64,000 bases of DNA from Rubricoccus marinus (GTDB lineage Bacteria; Bacteroidota; Rhodothermia; Rhodothermales; Rubricoccaceae), in assembly GCF_002257665.1 (NCBI RefSeq), contig NZ_MQWB01000010.1, forward strand, positions 1-64,000. Reading direction: 5' to 3'. The position numbers were made by a program, and so were the translations under genes. Under the pieces are notes generated by a model that ran no database searches, had not been told where the DNA came from, and worked only from the letters and a program-made list of their open reading frames with translations. This document shows, piece by piece, positions 16,653 through 24,369 of the stretch; position 1 is the stretch's first letter, and the number at the start of each line of letters is the position of its first letter.

Positions 16653-16953
16653 GGCCCCGGCAGCAGGGAGACCTTGAGCGGCTCCCCTTTGGATTCTGGA
16701 TTCCACCCTGTGCTCAACCGAGACGGATAGCGGACTCGACGACCCGAGGAGTCACCGTCAGGGGCACCGAGGCAGCCCGCCTCGGCATGTCTAGCCACGG
16801 GTCCCGCCAACCGACATCTACCGCCAGCCGCTGGTTCTGGGTATCGGCGAGGTTGATCTCTACCAGTCCCGAGGACGTGTTCAGCCTCCATCGGTACTCG
16901 TTGCCGTCCACCGTGATAGGCCGAAAGCCCCTCTTGCCTTTGGGACGAGCCAT
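16649..16953 (-). pseudogene. Cassette 3 gene with a probable frameshift
   Basis: The open frame from the ATG at 16953 gives 79 residues (MARPKGKRGFRPITVDGNEY and onward) ending in SAIRLG and a stop at 16714. A one-base shift just before that stop continues as LSTGWNPESKGEPLKVSLLPG and ends with TAG at 16649, exactly inside the attC3 core, where the stops of the neighbouring cassettes also fall. The sense of the extended C-terminus and the stop position argue that one base was lost near 16718. The product resembles a small conserved protein of unknown function (beta-rich, W-P-E-S-K-G ending). A sequencing error is the alternative. Confidence 0.6.
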
Positions 16954-16969
16954 GAGTGTGGATGGGGCC

Positions 16970-17096
16970 GTAGAACAGTTTGCGATTCAGCCGCCGAGAG
17001 GTGACGGCGCGGCGGTGGGAAGAAGCTATGACTGACGGTGTGCTTGGACGCGCCGAGACGCTGACCCTCTCGGTCGGCCTGCAAGCGCGGGTTAGC
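16970..17096 (-). repeat. attC2 recombination site
   Basis: Ends are GTAGAAC and GTTAGC. The left arm GTAGAACAGTTTGCGATTC is nearly identical to attC3. Inner CCGAGAGG faces CCTCTCGG. It separates cassettes 2 and 3; the TAA of the cassette 2 gene is inside the GCTAAC core. Confidence 0.78.
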
Positions 17097-17538
17097 GCGC
17101 CCGGGCATTGTGGTTGAGTTTGGCCTGCTCATAATCGAACGTCCACTCGCCCGCCTCCGCGTACCGCATGAGGTCGTCAACAGTGACCGTGTACGGCCCA
17201 CTCCTCGCGCTACGACGAGATAACCAGCGGTAGCCTGCGACGAGACCGATAGCAGAAACGGGCACGGTCCACAGCGAGATAGAGCCCGCGACGACCACAG
17301 CGCCAAGGATGATGCCGACGAGCGGCGAACCCGCTTCTGGACCGAAGTGCGGATCGGACTGGAACCGGGTGATGTCTACCTCGAAGGCATCTGCGAACGA
17401 CTCGACGAACTCCCACCCGTCGGCCCCGGCCATGCCAAGGTCCTCCGTCAGTCGGGACGACGGCCAGATCTCGTGCTCGGGCACGCCTTGGCGCTCCGAA
17501 ATCAGGGCCTTCAACCGTTCCAGTCGAGCGGAGTCCAT
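17092..17538 (-). CDS. Cassette 2 protein, DUF1493-like (acyl-carrier-like)
   Basis: Protein of 148 residues. The first ~75 residues (LKALISERQGVPEHEIWPSS, RLTEDLGMAGADGWEF, DPHFGPEA) match the DUF1493 family, whose members look like acyl carrier proteins: the GMAGADG turn takes the place of the DSLD phosphopantetheine site, and Ser is absent. Two hydrophobic stretches (about 80-105) suggest membrane attachment. The C-terminus (YTVTVDDLMRYAEAGEW) is also typical. The ATG at 17538 is 10 bases from the cassette boundary; an upstream in-frame start lies within attC1 and is unlikely. Confidence 0.72.
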   Translation of the reverse strand: MDSARLERLKALISERQGVPEHEIWPSSRLTEDLGMAGADGWEFVESFADAFEVDITRFQSDPHFGPEAGSPLVGIILGAVVVAGSISLWTVPVSAIGLVAGYRWLSRRSARSGPYTVTVDDLMRYAEAGEWTFDYEQAKLNHNARAR

Positions 17539-17547
17539 TGGAGGCGC

Positions 17548-17684
17548 GCTAACAGAATGCGGCTCACCCGCGAAGGGCACCGACCGCCAGAGGTGAGTCA
17601 GAGCGGAGGATACGCCTCTGGCGCCAGAGGCCGCACGAAGTGAAAACGCCAGAGCCCTTCGTCGGAGTGCAGCCGTGGGTTAGC
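17548..17684 (-). repeat. attC1 recombination site
   Basis: Outer GCTAAC and GTTAGC, then CGGCT facing AGCCG with spacers of 6 and 3 bases. Further in, CGAAGGGC faces GCCCTTCG, and the loop carries CCTCTGGCGCCAGAGG, a palindromic pair of the nine-base word seen throughout the left half. It closes cassette 1; the gene stop lies 11 bases before it. Confidence 0.8.
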
Positions 17685-17694
17685 CCGCCCGGGC

Positions 17695-18204
17695 TCAGTT
17701 GCCGAACCAGAACACAGCCCGGACACCCTCGGGAGGACCTAACTCGCGCATAGCGGAGACGGTCGTACCTAGGAAGTGCTTACACCAATGCGAGAGAGGG
17801 CGCTCCTCGGTGACAGACTCTCCCGAAGGGCGGTGGTAGCTCCCAGTGAGTGGTTGCGACCAGTCGAAGGCCTCTAACTCTGCCAGTAGAAGCCACGACA
17901 TCCCGAAGAGGTCCGGCGGGTCGTTGTCGCAATCGAATGCCGCCCGCGTCTCCGCGCTGACGTCGTCTGGGAGCCCCCGGCTGTAGGGGAGTGACCTGCC
18001 CCCCGGACTGAGTTGCCAGATAGGCCCTTGGAGCAACCTGAAAAGGGTGCGGTTGCGGCCCTCGTATAGGGCCTCACGCTCCAAGCCTGGCACGGGGTAG
18101 GGAAAGTCGTCGTAGGGATACTGGATTGGGACAAGGGGCTCAGCCCGCTCCCAGAGTCCATTCGCGCCCCGCCTCTCCACGCACAAGCAAATGTCCATTC
18201 CCAT
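17695..18204 (-). CDS. Cassette 1 hypothetical protein
   Basis: Protein of 169 residues in the first cassette, so probably the most strongly expressed. It begins [12 protein letters not shown] and contains [39 protein letters not shown] and VRAVFWFGN. This order recalls an uncharacterised family found in phages and cassettes (C-D-I-H start, RNY-LFA, RGLP-D, FWFDN end). The function is not known to me. Starts at 18204 or two codons later are equally possible. Confidence 0.7.
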   Translation of the reverse strand: MGMDICLCVERRGANGLWERAEPLVPIQYPYDDFPYPVPGLEREALYEGRNRTLFRLLQGPIWQLSPGGRSLPYSRGLPDDVSAETRAAFDCDNDPPDLFGMSWLLLAELEAFDWSQPLTGSYHRPSGESVTEERPLSHWCKHFLGTTVSAMRELGPPEGVRAVFWFGN

Positions 18205-18217
18205 GGGTTCTCAGGCG

Positions 18218-18224
18218 GTAGAAC
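18218..18224 (-). other. attI-like core site
   Basis: GTTCTAC on the minus strand, the same heptamer that ends attC3. It lies between the integrase gene and the first cassette gene, 14 bases before the cassette 1 start, so insertion of new cassettes is expected at G/TTCTAC. The attI region probably extends to about 18280. Confidence 0.6.
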
Positions 18225-18283
18225 AAGTATTGGGCCGCGCCAGGCGTGATAAAAACGGAGGCGCCGCGCGGGATAACATGCGG

Positions 18284-18312
18284 AGTGTACCGCGCGCGCC
18301 CTTGCCCGTCAA
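18284..18312 (-). promoter_or_regulatory. Candidate cassette promoter Pc
   Basis: On the minus strand TTGACG (18312-18307) is followed after exactly 17 bases by TACACT (18289-18284), close to the bacterial sigma-70 consensus. Transcription would begin near 18277, cross the attI core and run into the cassette array. It lies outside the integrase coding region, which begins at 18365. Confidence 0.7.
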
Positions 18313-18364
18313 TAGCTTAGCCTACATCGCCTCGTTTTTATCCGGCCCCCCGCCCGGTATCGAC

Positions 18365-19435
18365 ATGCCCCTCCCCTCCCCTACCCCGCCAGAGGCCTCT
18401 GGCGACTCGGCTTCCGACACCCCGGCCTCTGGCGCCTCCGCCTCTGGCGGCCCGGTGCTGCTCGACGCCGTCCGCACCGCCTGCCGCCTCCGCCACTACT
18501 CCATCCGCACCGAGGCCGCCTACGCCTCTTGGGCCAAGCGCTTCTGCCTCTTCCACCGCGACACGGACGGCCGCCCCCGCCACCCCGAGACGATGGGCGA
18601 GGCCGAGGTCGTCGCCTTCCTCGCCCACCTCGCCGAGGAGCGGGACGTCGCCTCCAGCACGCAGAACCAGGCCCTCGCCGCGATCCTCTTCCTCTACGAC
18701 GCCGTGCTCGGCGCGCCTCTGGCGGACCTCGGCGCCTTCCCCCGCGCCAAGCGGCCCAAGCGGCTCCCCGTCGTGCTCACCCGCGCCGAGACCGAGGCCG
18801 TGCTCTCCCGCCTCGACGGCACGCCCCGCCTCGTCGCCAGCCTGCTCTACGGCTCCGGGCTCCGCCTCCTCGAAGCCCTCCGCCTCCGCGTCAAGGACGT
18901 CGGCCTCGCCGAGGGGCAGGTCACCGTCCGCGAGGGCAAGGGCGACCGCGACCGCGTGACCATGCTCCCGGTGGCGCTCGAGGAGCCGCTCCGCCTCCAG
19001 TTGGAAGTCGTCCGCGCGCTGCACGCCCGCGACCGCGCCGGGGGCTACGGCGCGGTCTACCTCCCGAGCGCGCTCGCGCACAAGTACCCGAACGCCGCCT
19101 ACGAGACCGGCTGGCAGTACGTCTTCCCCGCCGCGCGCCGTTCGGTCGACCCGCGCAGTCCTGAGGCGGGCGCCGTGCGGCGGCACCACCTCGGCGAGAG
19201 CGCGGTCCAGAAGGCCGTCCGCACAGCCGCGAAGGCCGCAGGCGTCGAGAAGCCCGTCAGCCCCCACGCCTTCCGGCACAGCTTCGCCACGCACATGCTC
19301 GAGCGCGGGGCCGACATCCGGACCGTGCAGGAGCTGCTCGGGCACAAGGACGTGCGCACGACCGAGGTCTACACCCACGTGCTCAACCGCGGCGTGCGCG
19401 GCGTCACCAGCCCGCTCGATGGGCTTACCGCCTGA
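18365..19435 (+). CDS. intI: Integron integrase
   Basis: Tyrosine recombinase that inserts and excises cassettes by joining attI with folded single-stranded attC sites. It has 356 residues; the catalytic set is present ([50 protein letters not shown]). The diagnostic IntI insertion is clear at about residues 225-285: [18 protein letters not shown], then [19 protein letters not shown] and [15 protein letters not shown]. The end [14 protein letters not shown] is also typical. The ATG at 18365 was chosen because upstream in-frame codons lie in attI and the first cassette. The first ~30 residues are Pro/Ser/Ala rich and encoded by several copies of the CCTCTGGCG repeat. Confidence 0.95.
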   Translation: MPLPSPTPPEASGDSASDTPASGASASGGPVLLDAVRTACRLRHYSIRTEAAYASWAKRFCLFHRDTDGRPRHPETMGEAEVVAFLAHLAEERDVASSTQNQALAAILFLYDAVLGAPLADLGAFPRAKRPKRLPVVLTRAETEAVLSRLDGTPRLVASLLYGSGLRLLEALRLRVKDVGLAEGQVTVREGKGDRDRVTMLPVALEEPLRLQLEVVRALHARDRAGGYGAVYLPSALAHKYPNAAYETGWQYVFPAARRSVDPRSPEAGAVRRHHLGESAVQKAVRTAAKAAGVEKPVSPHAFRHSFATHMLERGADIRTVQELLGHKDVRTTEVYTHVLNRGVRGVTSPLDGLTA

Positions 19436-19470
19436 GCACACCGCCGGGGCCGCCGGCACGGCACACAGGC

Positions 19471-19824
19471 TTACCGGGCGCTCTGTCGCACCAACCGCGC
19501 CACGTACTCCGCCGGGCTCAGCCCCGCCGCCGCCGCCTGCACCTTTAGTGCCCGCTTGTCCTCCGGGTCCATCTTCAGCTGCAGCGACACCCGCCGCGCC
19601 CCGTCCGCACGCACGTACGACCCGTCGCTCTGCCGGACGTGCCCGCCCGGCTCGGCCTCTCCCCTACCCCGCTTCACGGACGGAGCCTCTGGCGCGCGAG
19701 GCGGCGCGGCCTCTGGCCTAGCAGCCTCTGGCGATGGTTCTTCTGGCGATGGTGCTCCTGTCGCCGCCCCTCCAGAGGCCTCCGCCAGCAGATCGGTCAA
19801 CGAACTCCGGTTACGCTTCGACAT
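19471..19824 (-). CDS. Small ParB-like partition protein (ribbon-helix-helix)
   Basis: Protein of 117 residues overlapping the end of parA by 14 bases. Residues 20-75 are a Pro/Ala/Glu-rich disordered segment, and the C-terminal ~42 residues (RRVSLQLKMDPEDKRALKVQ and onward) look like a ribbon-helix-helix DNA-binding domain. With the ParA just upstream it should act as the centromere-binding partner and may also repress the operon. Its likely targets are the palindromes between parA and rep. Confidence 0.75.
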   Translation of the reverse strand: MSKRNRSSLTDLLAEASGGAATGAPSPEEPSPEAARPEAAPPRAPEAPSVKRGRGEAEPGGHVRQSDGSYVRADGARRVSLQLKMDPEDKRALKVQAAAAGLSPAEYVARLVRQSAR

Positions 19825-20599
19825 GGTCCCGCTGGGGCAACTCGTTCAGAAAATGGGCGACGGCCGTGTAGTCCTCCGCGCCGCGCCCCCCGGGGTCGTA
19901 CTCGTAGATCGTCTGCCCCGCGCTCGGCGCCTCCGCCAGCCGCACCGTCGTCCGCACGCCGGGCGAGACCCGCCCCGGAAACGTCGCCTCCAGCGCCTCC
20001 GCCACCTCGCGCGTCACGCGGTTCCGGCTGTCCACCCGCGTCGGCACCACCGCGAAGACGGGCGGCATTACCCCCCGGGGCTCCAGCCGCCGCTGCGTCT
20101 TGAGCAGGTCCGAGAGCCCCACCACCGCCAGGGGCTCCGGCGTCACCGGCACCACCAGCCCGCCTCTGGCGCCACCCGAGATCAGGTCCGCCACCAGCGC
20201 CGAGGCCGCCAGCGTCAGCACGCCCAGCTCCGGCGGGCAGTCGATCACCAGCGCCCCGTACGCCCGAAACGCCTCCGCCTTGTCGGCCAGACGGTACACC
20301 CCGTCCGCCGGGGGCAACGCCGCCGCCACCTGCGCCACGTCACCCGATGACGCCACCAGGTCGAGGTGGGGCCGCGCCTCCACGGTCACGTCGCCCAACG
20401 CCGCCTCGTCACGCAGCAGCCGAGCCGTCGCCGACGGCACCTCGGGCGCGATGCCCAGGCACCGAGCCGTGTGCCCCTGCGGGTCGAGGTCGAGGAGCAC
20501 CGTCCGCACGCCGTCGGCGGCGTAGCGGGCGGCGAGGTGGACGGCCGTCGTCGTTTTGGCCGTCCCCCCTTTCTGATTCAAGACGCAGAGCGCGAGCAC
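19811..20599 (-). CDS. parA: ParA-type partition ATPase
   Basis: MinD/ParA family ATPase of 262 residues that segregates plasmids by forming nucleoid-bound gradients. The deviant Walker A motif NQKGGTAKTTTAVHLA lies at residues 8-23; LLDLDPQGH and LVIDCPPELGVL form Walker A' and B. There is no N-terminal helix-turn-helix, so it belongs to the short type Ib class, which pairs with small RHH partner proteins like the one downstream. The start is GTG. An ATTGC-rich palindromic segment lies 30-80 bases upstream. Confidence 0.92.
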   Translation of the reverse strand: MLALCVLNQKGGTAKTTTAVHLAARYAADGVRTVLLDLDPQGHTARCLGIAPEVPSATARLLRDEAALGDVTVEARPHLDLVASSGDVAQVAAALPPADGVYRLADKAEAFRAYGALVIDCPPELGVLTLAASALVADLISGGARGGLVVPVTPEPLAVVGLSDLLKTQRRLEPRGVMPPVFAVVPTRVDSRNRVTREVAEALEATFPGRVSPGVRTTVRLAEAPSAGQTIYEYDPGGRGAEDYTAVAHFLNELPQRDHVEA

Positions 20600-20630
20600 G
20601 AGGTCTGTAGTGGTGAGTCCCCAATCTCGC

Positions 20631-20680
20631 CATTGCCGGCAAGGGCAGCAACACCCAAATTGCCAGCATTGCTAGCAATG
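20631..20680. repeat. Cluster of ATTGC/GCAAT palindromes upstream of parA
   Basis: Three overlapping units: ATTGCCGGCAAG (20632), ATTGCCAGCATT (20659) and the perfect palindrome CATTGCTAGCAATG (20667-20680). It stands 30-80 bases upstream of parA, a place where a centromere or operator is often found. The perfect 14-mer recurs at 21999. Confidence 0.55.
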
Positions 20681-21750
20681 GAACAGCTATGATCCCCTTC
20701 GGATGTCGCGCCGAGGCCGTCCGGCACCACCGCTCTCCGGTTACGCCCGTTTCCGAAGCCGCCGCCTGCACCCGGACGCTGCGCGTCCCGCCTGACCCGC
20801 CTGGAGCCCGCCCTAACGCGCCCGGGCGTCTCGCCCGGCGCCCAGCCCGCCGGCAGCCCCCGCGAGCAGAGAGCGCCTCTGAGCGCGATGCCTCTTGGAG
20901 CCTCCATCACACCACGAGAGGGCACACCCATCTCGCCTCCGGCGCGAGGCCTCCTCCAGTCATGCAGGCATGACCAGCAATGTAGAAATGACCAGCAATG
21001 CTGGCATTGATAGTCCTCAGTTGTGACCCGCTAGAGTCCACCCATCCGGCACCGACCCCGTGACCGTCCCCCCTCCCCTCTCTCCCGACTCGCACCCGCT
21101 CACCGAGCGGACCATACAGGCCGTCGCAGGCCGCCCCCTCGGCCACGCCTCTCCCGAGACGCTCCTGCGGGAGCGCGCCGTCCTCGCCACCGTCCCCAAG
21201 GCCGCACACCTCGTCCACACCGGCGATCCCTCGCCGCCCAGTCCGAGCGCCTCACCGGCATCACCCTCCGCGATCCAAGATCCGCCGCCCTGGACTCCTA
21301 CCCGGCCGAACGCACCCAGCGCTAGCGGGAGGTCACACCGACCGACGCGAGCTACCCCAACTCGCGCCACCGGCCCGCCTGACGGCGGCCCCGCGTCCGC
21401 TCGGTAGAACTCCCACTCGACCGACACACCGCCGCGCCCGGCGCCGGACACGCCGCCACCCAGCGCAAACCTGGAGCGGTCCTCGCTACCGCCCCACCAA
21501 CGCGGGCGGGCTCAGTCGTGTCGGCCCTCGGCCCAGGGGCGACCGCGAGACGGGTCGGCCTCCACCCCGCGCGAGGAGCCCACAGGCCCCGCTCCACACC
21601 ATGAGGGATCGGTCCCGCTACCCCTTGCGCGCGGCTCCGTCCTCCCCAATACGGGGGGTACGCCCCCAGGGCCTGCCGTTTGGGCCCCCGTCCGTCACGT
21701 CTGGTGCCACCCTCCCCTCCCTCCTCGCCTTCGGCGCGCGCGAGCCGGGG
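20681..21750. other. Gene-poor stretch with a possible decayed ORF
   Basis: No convincing gene. Half-palindromes GACCAGCAATG occur twice at 20971-21000. From a GTG at 21060 a sensible protein-like reading (ERTIQAVAGRPLGHASPETL and LLRERAVLATVPKAAHLVHTG) runs to about 21230. It then seems to continue in a different frame (SLAAQSERLTGITLRDPRS) to a TAG at 21323, which would fit a frameshifted small gene. The rest looks non-coding. Confidence 0.4.
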
Positions 21751-21934
21751 GCGCCGTCGGCGTCCGTTGTCACCGGCTACGCATCCGGCATGTGCAGCAT
21801 TGCAAGCAATGCTGTAAACACTGCGCGCGTCGTCCACGCCCCCGCGTCCGGCTCTGGGCACGGTGCGCGCGGCCCGGTCCGCCGCCGTCGTCCGCGCCGT
21901 GGCCTCTGACGGCCCCTGGGGACTCAGCCAGCGG
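21751..21934 (+). pseudogene. Remnant of a SLOG-domain gene
   Basis: Reads ASVVTGYASGMCSIASNAVN, then TARVVHAPASGSGHGAR, and after a one-base shift AARSAAVVRAVASDGPWGL. This lines up without gaps to ASVVTGCMSGIDQVARGLAP, SALVFQASRFGRGRG and RRSTAVVRRVAAAGP of the intact SLOG gene at 28560. The N-terminus and the FGSGSW end are missing. A near-perfect ATTGC/GCAAT palindrome sits inside it. Confidence 0.5.
21795..21814. repeat. ATTGC/GCAAT palindrome inside the SLOG remnant
   Basis: CAGCATTGC-AA-GCAATGCTG, inverted arms of 9 bases around a 2-base centre; the same family as 20667 and 21999. Confidence 0.55.
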
Positions 21935-21998
21935 GGCTCAGCCAGCGGGCGCGTTTATCGTCGCCAGAGACTCGGTCGCGAATGGTCGACATTTCTGA

Positions 21999-22012
21999 CA
22001 TTGCTAGCAATG
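21999..22012. repeat. ATTGC/GCAAT palindrome near the origin
   Basis: CATTGCTAGCAATG, identical to 20667-20680, standing about 270 bases before the AT-rich repeats at 22282. Candidate binding site for the partition or replication protein. Confidence 0.5.
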
Positions 22013-22281
22013 GTACCCCTTGATCCATCCGAGCCACCCCGACAGGGGAACGGCGACCCCCGCTCTCGCGGATAGGCTGGCTCTCTGCACCGGCCCGAGC
22101 GGTGTGCTCCTGCTCACCGCGCCCGCCCGTCCCGATTCCCTCTCTGGCAAGGCCACCCCCGTCCTACCTCCAACCGAAAAGGGCTCAGGCCGTGAGGGTC
22201 CATTCGTGTACCCCAGCCCCGTGCGCGCTGACAGCGCTCTCTTCCATCCCACCCTTTTTCAACGCGACGCGCCCCGTACGC

Positions 22282-22321
22282 GTTTAATAAGGTTTAAGAA
22301 CGTTTAATACCGTTTAGGGGG
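22282..22321 (+). repeat. Four phased GTTTA repeats (AT-rich origin segment)
   Basis: GTTTAATAAG, GTTTAAGAAC, GTTTAATACC and GTTTAGGGGG follow each other at an exact 10-bp period. In a window of about 70% GC this AT-rich block stands out. It lies 38 bases before the first iteron, so it could be the DNA unwinding element of the origin or a set of same-face binding sites. Confidence 0.6.
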
Positions 22322-22358
22322 GGCGATCTCGTTGCGCCCCAAAGAGATGCAGTCGCAA

Positions 22359-22788
22359 AGGTGGTCGCCTATGGGATGACAGGTGGTCACCTATGGGACG
22401 TGAGGTGGTCGTCTATGGGACGAAAGGTGGTCGTTTGTGGGATCGCGACCTCGACAGGTGGTCGTTTATGGGACGGCTCCCGAAAGTCTTGTCCTCCAAC
22501 GCGTTACCCACGCTGTCAGGGACGCAATTGCACGGAGGTGGTCGCCTATGGGATGACAGGTGGTCGTTTGTGGGATCGCGCTCGCTTCAGGTGGTCGTCT
22601 ATGGGACGCATAGCGCCAGAGGCGGCGCGCGACCGGCCTTCAGGGAGGCCCAGAGAGGGCCCGGCGGGCGTCTCCCCGTCCAAAGGTGGTCACCTATGGG
22701 ATAGGCCGCCCCGTTCCTTGCGGGCCGTTCTGAGCAGCCGTACCCTGACCGGGCGGCTCGCCCCCGCCGCTCCCACAAACGACCACCT
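22359..22788. repeat. Iteron array of a plasmid replication origin
   Basis: Ten 18-bp copies of AGGTGGTCGYYTATGGGA (variants CAC, TTTGTG). Direct copies start at 22359, 22381, 22403, 22425, 22456, 22536, 22558, 22589 and 22684; an inverted copy occupies 22771-22788. The first four are spaced exactly 22 bp apart, two helical turns. This is the usual layout of an iteron-controlled origin; the inverted copy next to the initiator gene would be the autoregulatory operator. Confidence 0.9.
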
Positions 22789-22897
22789 AAAGGTCGGGCG
22801 GGCGGATCCGCGGCCCGTCTCCCCTCCGCGCGCTCCCCCTCGACCCATCCAGACCTCGCTCCTCCTCGGCCTCGACGACCCCGCCCGGCCCGGCGCC

Positions 22898-24244
22898 GTG
22901 GAGGTCAAGAAGCACGTCGGCGCGGTCCACTCCAAGGCGCCCCTCTCGCTCCTCCAGCGCAAGGTCGCCAACGTGCTCCTCCTCAACGCCTTCGAGGAGC
23001 TGGCCGACGACCGCGTCGAGCGCCACGAGATCGCCCTCCGCGACCTCGCCCGCATCTGCGGCTTCGACTCCAACAACTGGGAGTACCTCCAGGACGCCCT
23101 CCGCGCCCTCACCGACGTCCGCATCGAGTGGAACGTCCTGGACAAGGACGGCAAGAAGCGGTGGGGGAGAAGCGCCTACCTCGCCGAGGTCGAGATGGTC
23201 GAGCGCTCCGGCACGGCCTCCTACGTCTACCCGCCCACGCTCCGCCGCCAGCTCGCCAACCCCGCCGTCTACGCCCGGATCAACCTCGCCATCCAGGCCC
23301 GCTTCGGCTCCGGCTACGCCCTCGCGCTCTACGAGAACTGCGTCCGCTTCCGCAAGGTCGGCACCACCGGCTTCCTCCCGCTCGACACCTGGCGCGGCCT
23401 CCTCGGCGTCGAGGAGGGGCAGTACCCCGAGTACAAGTACCTCAACAAGCAGGTCCTCAAGCGCGCCGCCGACGAGGTCAACCGCTACTCGGACATCCGC
23501 GTCGAGATGGAGACCAAGAAGGAGGGCCGCTCCGTCGCCGCCCTCCGCTTCACCGTCGCCGAGGCGGGCGACGAAGCGGTCCAGGCCTCTGGCGCCGTCG
23601 GCCCCGCCATCCGCCAAGCCCTCGGCGCCGTCCCCGACCCCCGCTCGCTCGCCCCCGAGCCCGCCGAGGTCATCGCCGACCACCCCCTCGCCGACCTCCA
23701 GCGCCGCCTGCTCACCTTCGGCCTCTCCGAGGCGCAGGCCCTCGACCTCTCCACCGAGTTCGACCCCGCGCGCGTCGCCACCAACCTCGACCACGTCGAA
23801 GCCGAGATCGACAAGGGCGAGGTCAAGAACGTCGCCGCCTTCACCGTCGCGGCCGTCCGGGGCGACTACGCCGCGAGCGCCGGGCCGCCCGCGGTCGTCC
23901 GCCAGGCCGAGGAGAAAAAAGCCGACGCCAAGCGCGCCCGCGATGCCCAACAGCGTCAGCGCGAGGAGCGCAAGGCGCAAGCGGCGCAGTCCGAGCGCGA
24001 GAGGGGAGAGGCCCGCGACCGCGCGCTCGACGAAGCGTTCGCCGCCCTCCCTCAGGCCGAACAGGACGCCCTCACCGACGAGGCCGTCGCCCGCATGAGA
24101 GCGGATGCGCCCCCCATCCACGCCTGGTACCGCGAGGCCGCCGAGGCGGGCACGCCAGAGGCCGACATGCGCCCCGCCGTGCTGTCCACCCTCCGCGCCT
24201 TCCGGCGGGACCTCGTCGCCGCGATCTCGTCGCCGAGCAGCTAG
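22898..24244 (+). CDS. Plasmid replication initiator, Rep_3/RepB type
   Basis: Initiator that binds the iterons just upstream and opens the origin. The N-terminal winged-helix region is typical of Rep_3 proteins: KKHVGAVHSKAPLSLLQRKV, ALRDLARICGF, DALRALTDVRIEWN and FGSGYALALYENCVRFRKVG. The second winged helix includes FLPLDTWRGLLGVEEGQYPE, LNKQVLKRAADEVNRYSD and an E-M-E-T-K-K-E-G-R segment. The last ~190 residues (from about 240) are a Glu/Ala/Arg-rich helical extension, making it longer (448 residues) than usual initiators. The frame is open through the iterons, so the start is uncertain: GTG 22898 gives the family's usual N-terminus, and TTG 22718 is possible. Confidence 0.85.
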   Translation: MEVKKHVGAVHSKAPLSLLQRKVANVLLLNAFEELADDRVERHEIALRDLARICGFDSNNWEYLQDALRALTDVRIEWNVLDKDGKKRWGRSAYLAEVEMVERSGTASYVYPPTLRRQLANPAVYARINLAIQARFGSGYALALYENCVRFRKVGTTGFLPLDTWRGLLGVEEGQYPEYKYLNKQVLKRAADEVNRYSDIRVEMETKKEGRSVAALRFTVAEAGDEAVQASGAVGPAIRQALGAVPDPRSLAPEPAEVIADHPLADLQRRLLTFGLSEAQALDLSTEFDPARVATNLDHVEAEIDKGEVKNVAAFTVAAVRGDYAASAGPPAVVRQAEEKKADAKRARDAQQRQREERKAQAAQSERERGEARDRALDEAFAALPQAEQDALTDEAVARMRADAPPIHAWYREAAEAGTPEADMRPAVLSTLRAFRRDLVAAISSPSS

Positions 24245-24369
24245 GCCGCTGGCGGAGGAGGTCCGGCCCGTGCGCTGGATAGCGTCGCCAGCGCGCTTGG
24301 TATCCCGAGCGTTCCGCTTAGACCCCAGCGCCAGCCCGTAGCCGTCGTCTCCTCGGCTTGAGTGACAGG

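Larger units (their letters stand above)
15402..19435. mobile_element. Complete integron: intI, attI, Pc and five cassettes
   Basis: The layout is that of an integron. An IntI integrase reads rightward from 18365. To its left are an attI-like core (18218-18224) and an array of short minus-strand genes, each followed by a 120-140 bp inverted repeat with GTTAGC/GCTAAC-type ends. Cassettes in order from attI: 18217-17548, 17547-16970, 16969-16529, 16528-16035, and 16034 to about 15402. The first four attC sites share similar outer sequences, such as GCTAACAGTTTGCCACTC and GTAGAACAGTTTGCGATTC, as in sedentary integrons. Gene starts lie 9-18 bases from each core site, and three stop codons fall inside the core site. 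Confidence 0.88.

Noticed and set aside
18191-18364. Longer N-terminus for the integron integrase from ATG 18191
   Set aside because: It would run through the first cassette start, attI and Pc, and adds residues not found in IntI proteins.
22359-22701. CRISPR array
   Set aside because: Repeats are 18 bp with irregular spacing from 22 to 95 bp, partly overlapping spacers, an inverted copy and no cas genes; iterons explain them fully.
22361-22897. Coding reading of the iteron region as the N-terminus of rep
   Set aside because: The repeated peptide (GGRLWD, VVYGT) is simply the translation of the iterons; initiator homology begins only at about 22898.
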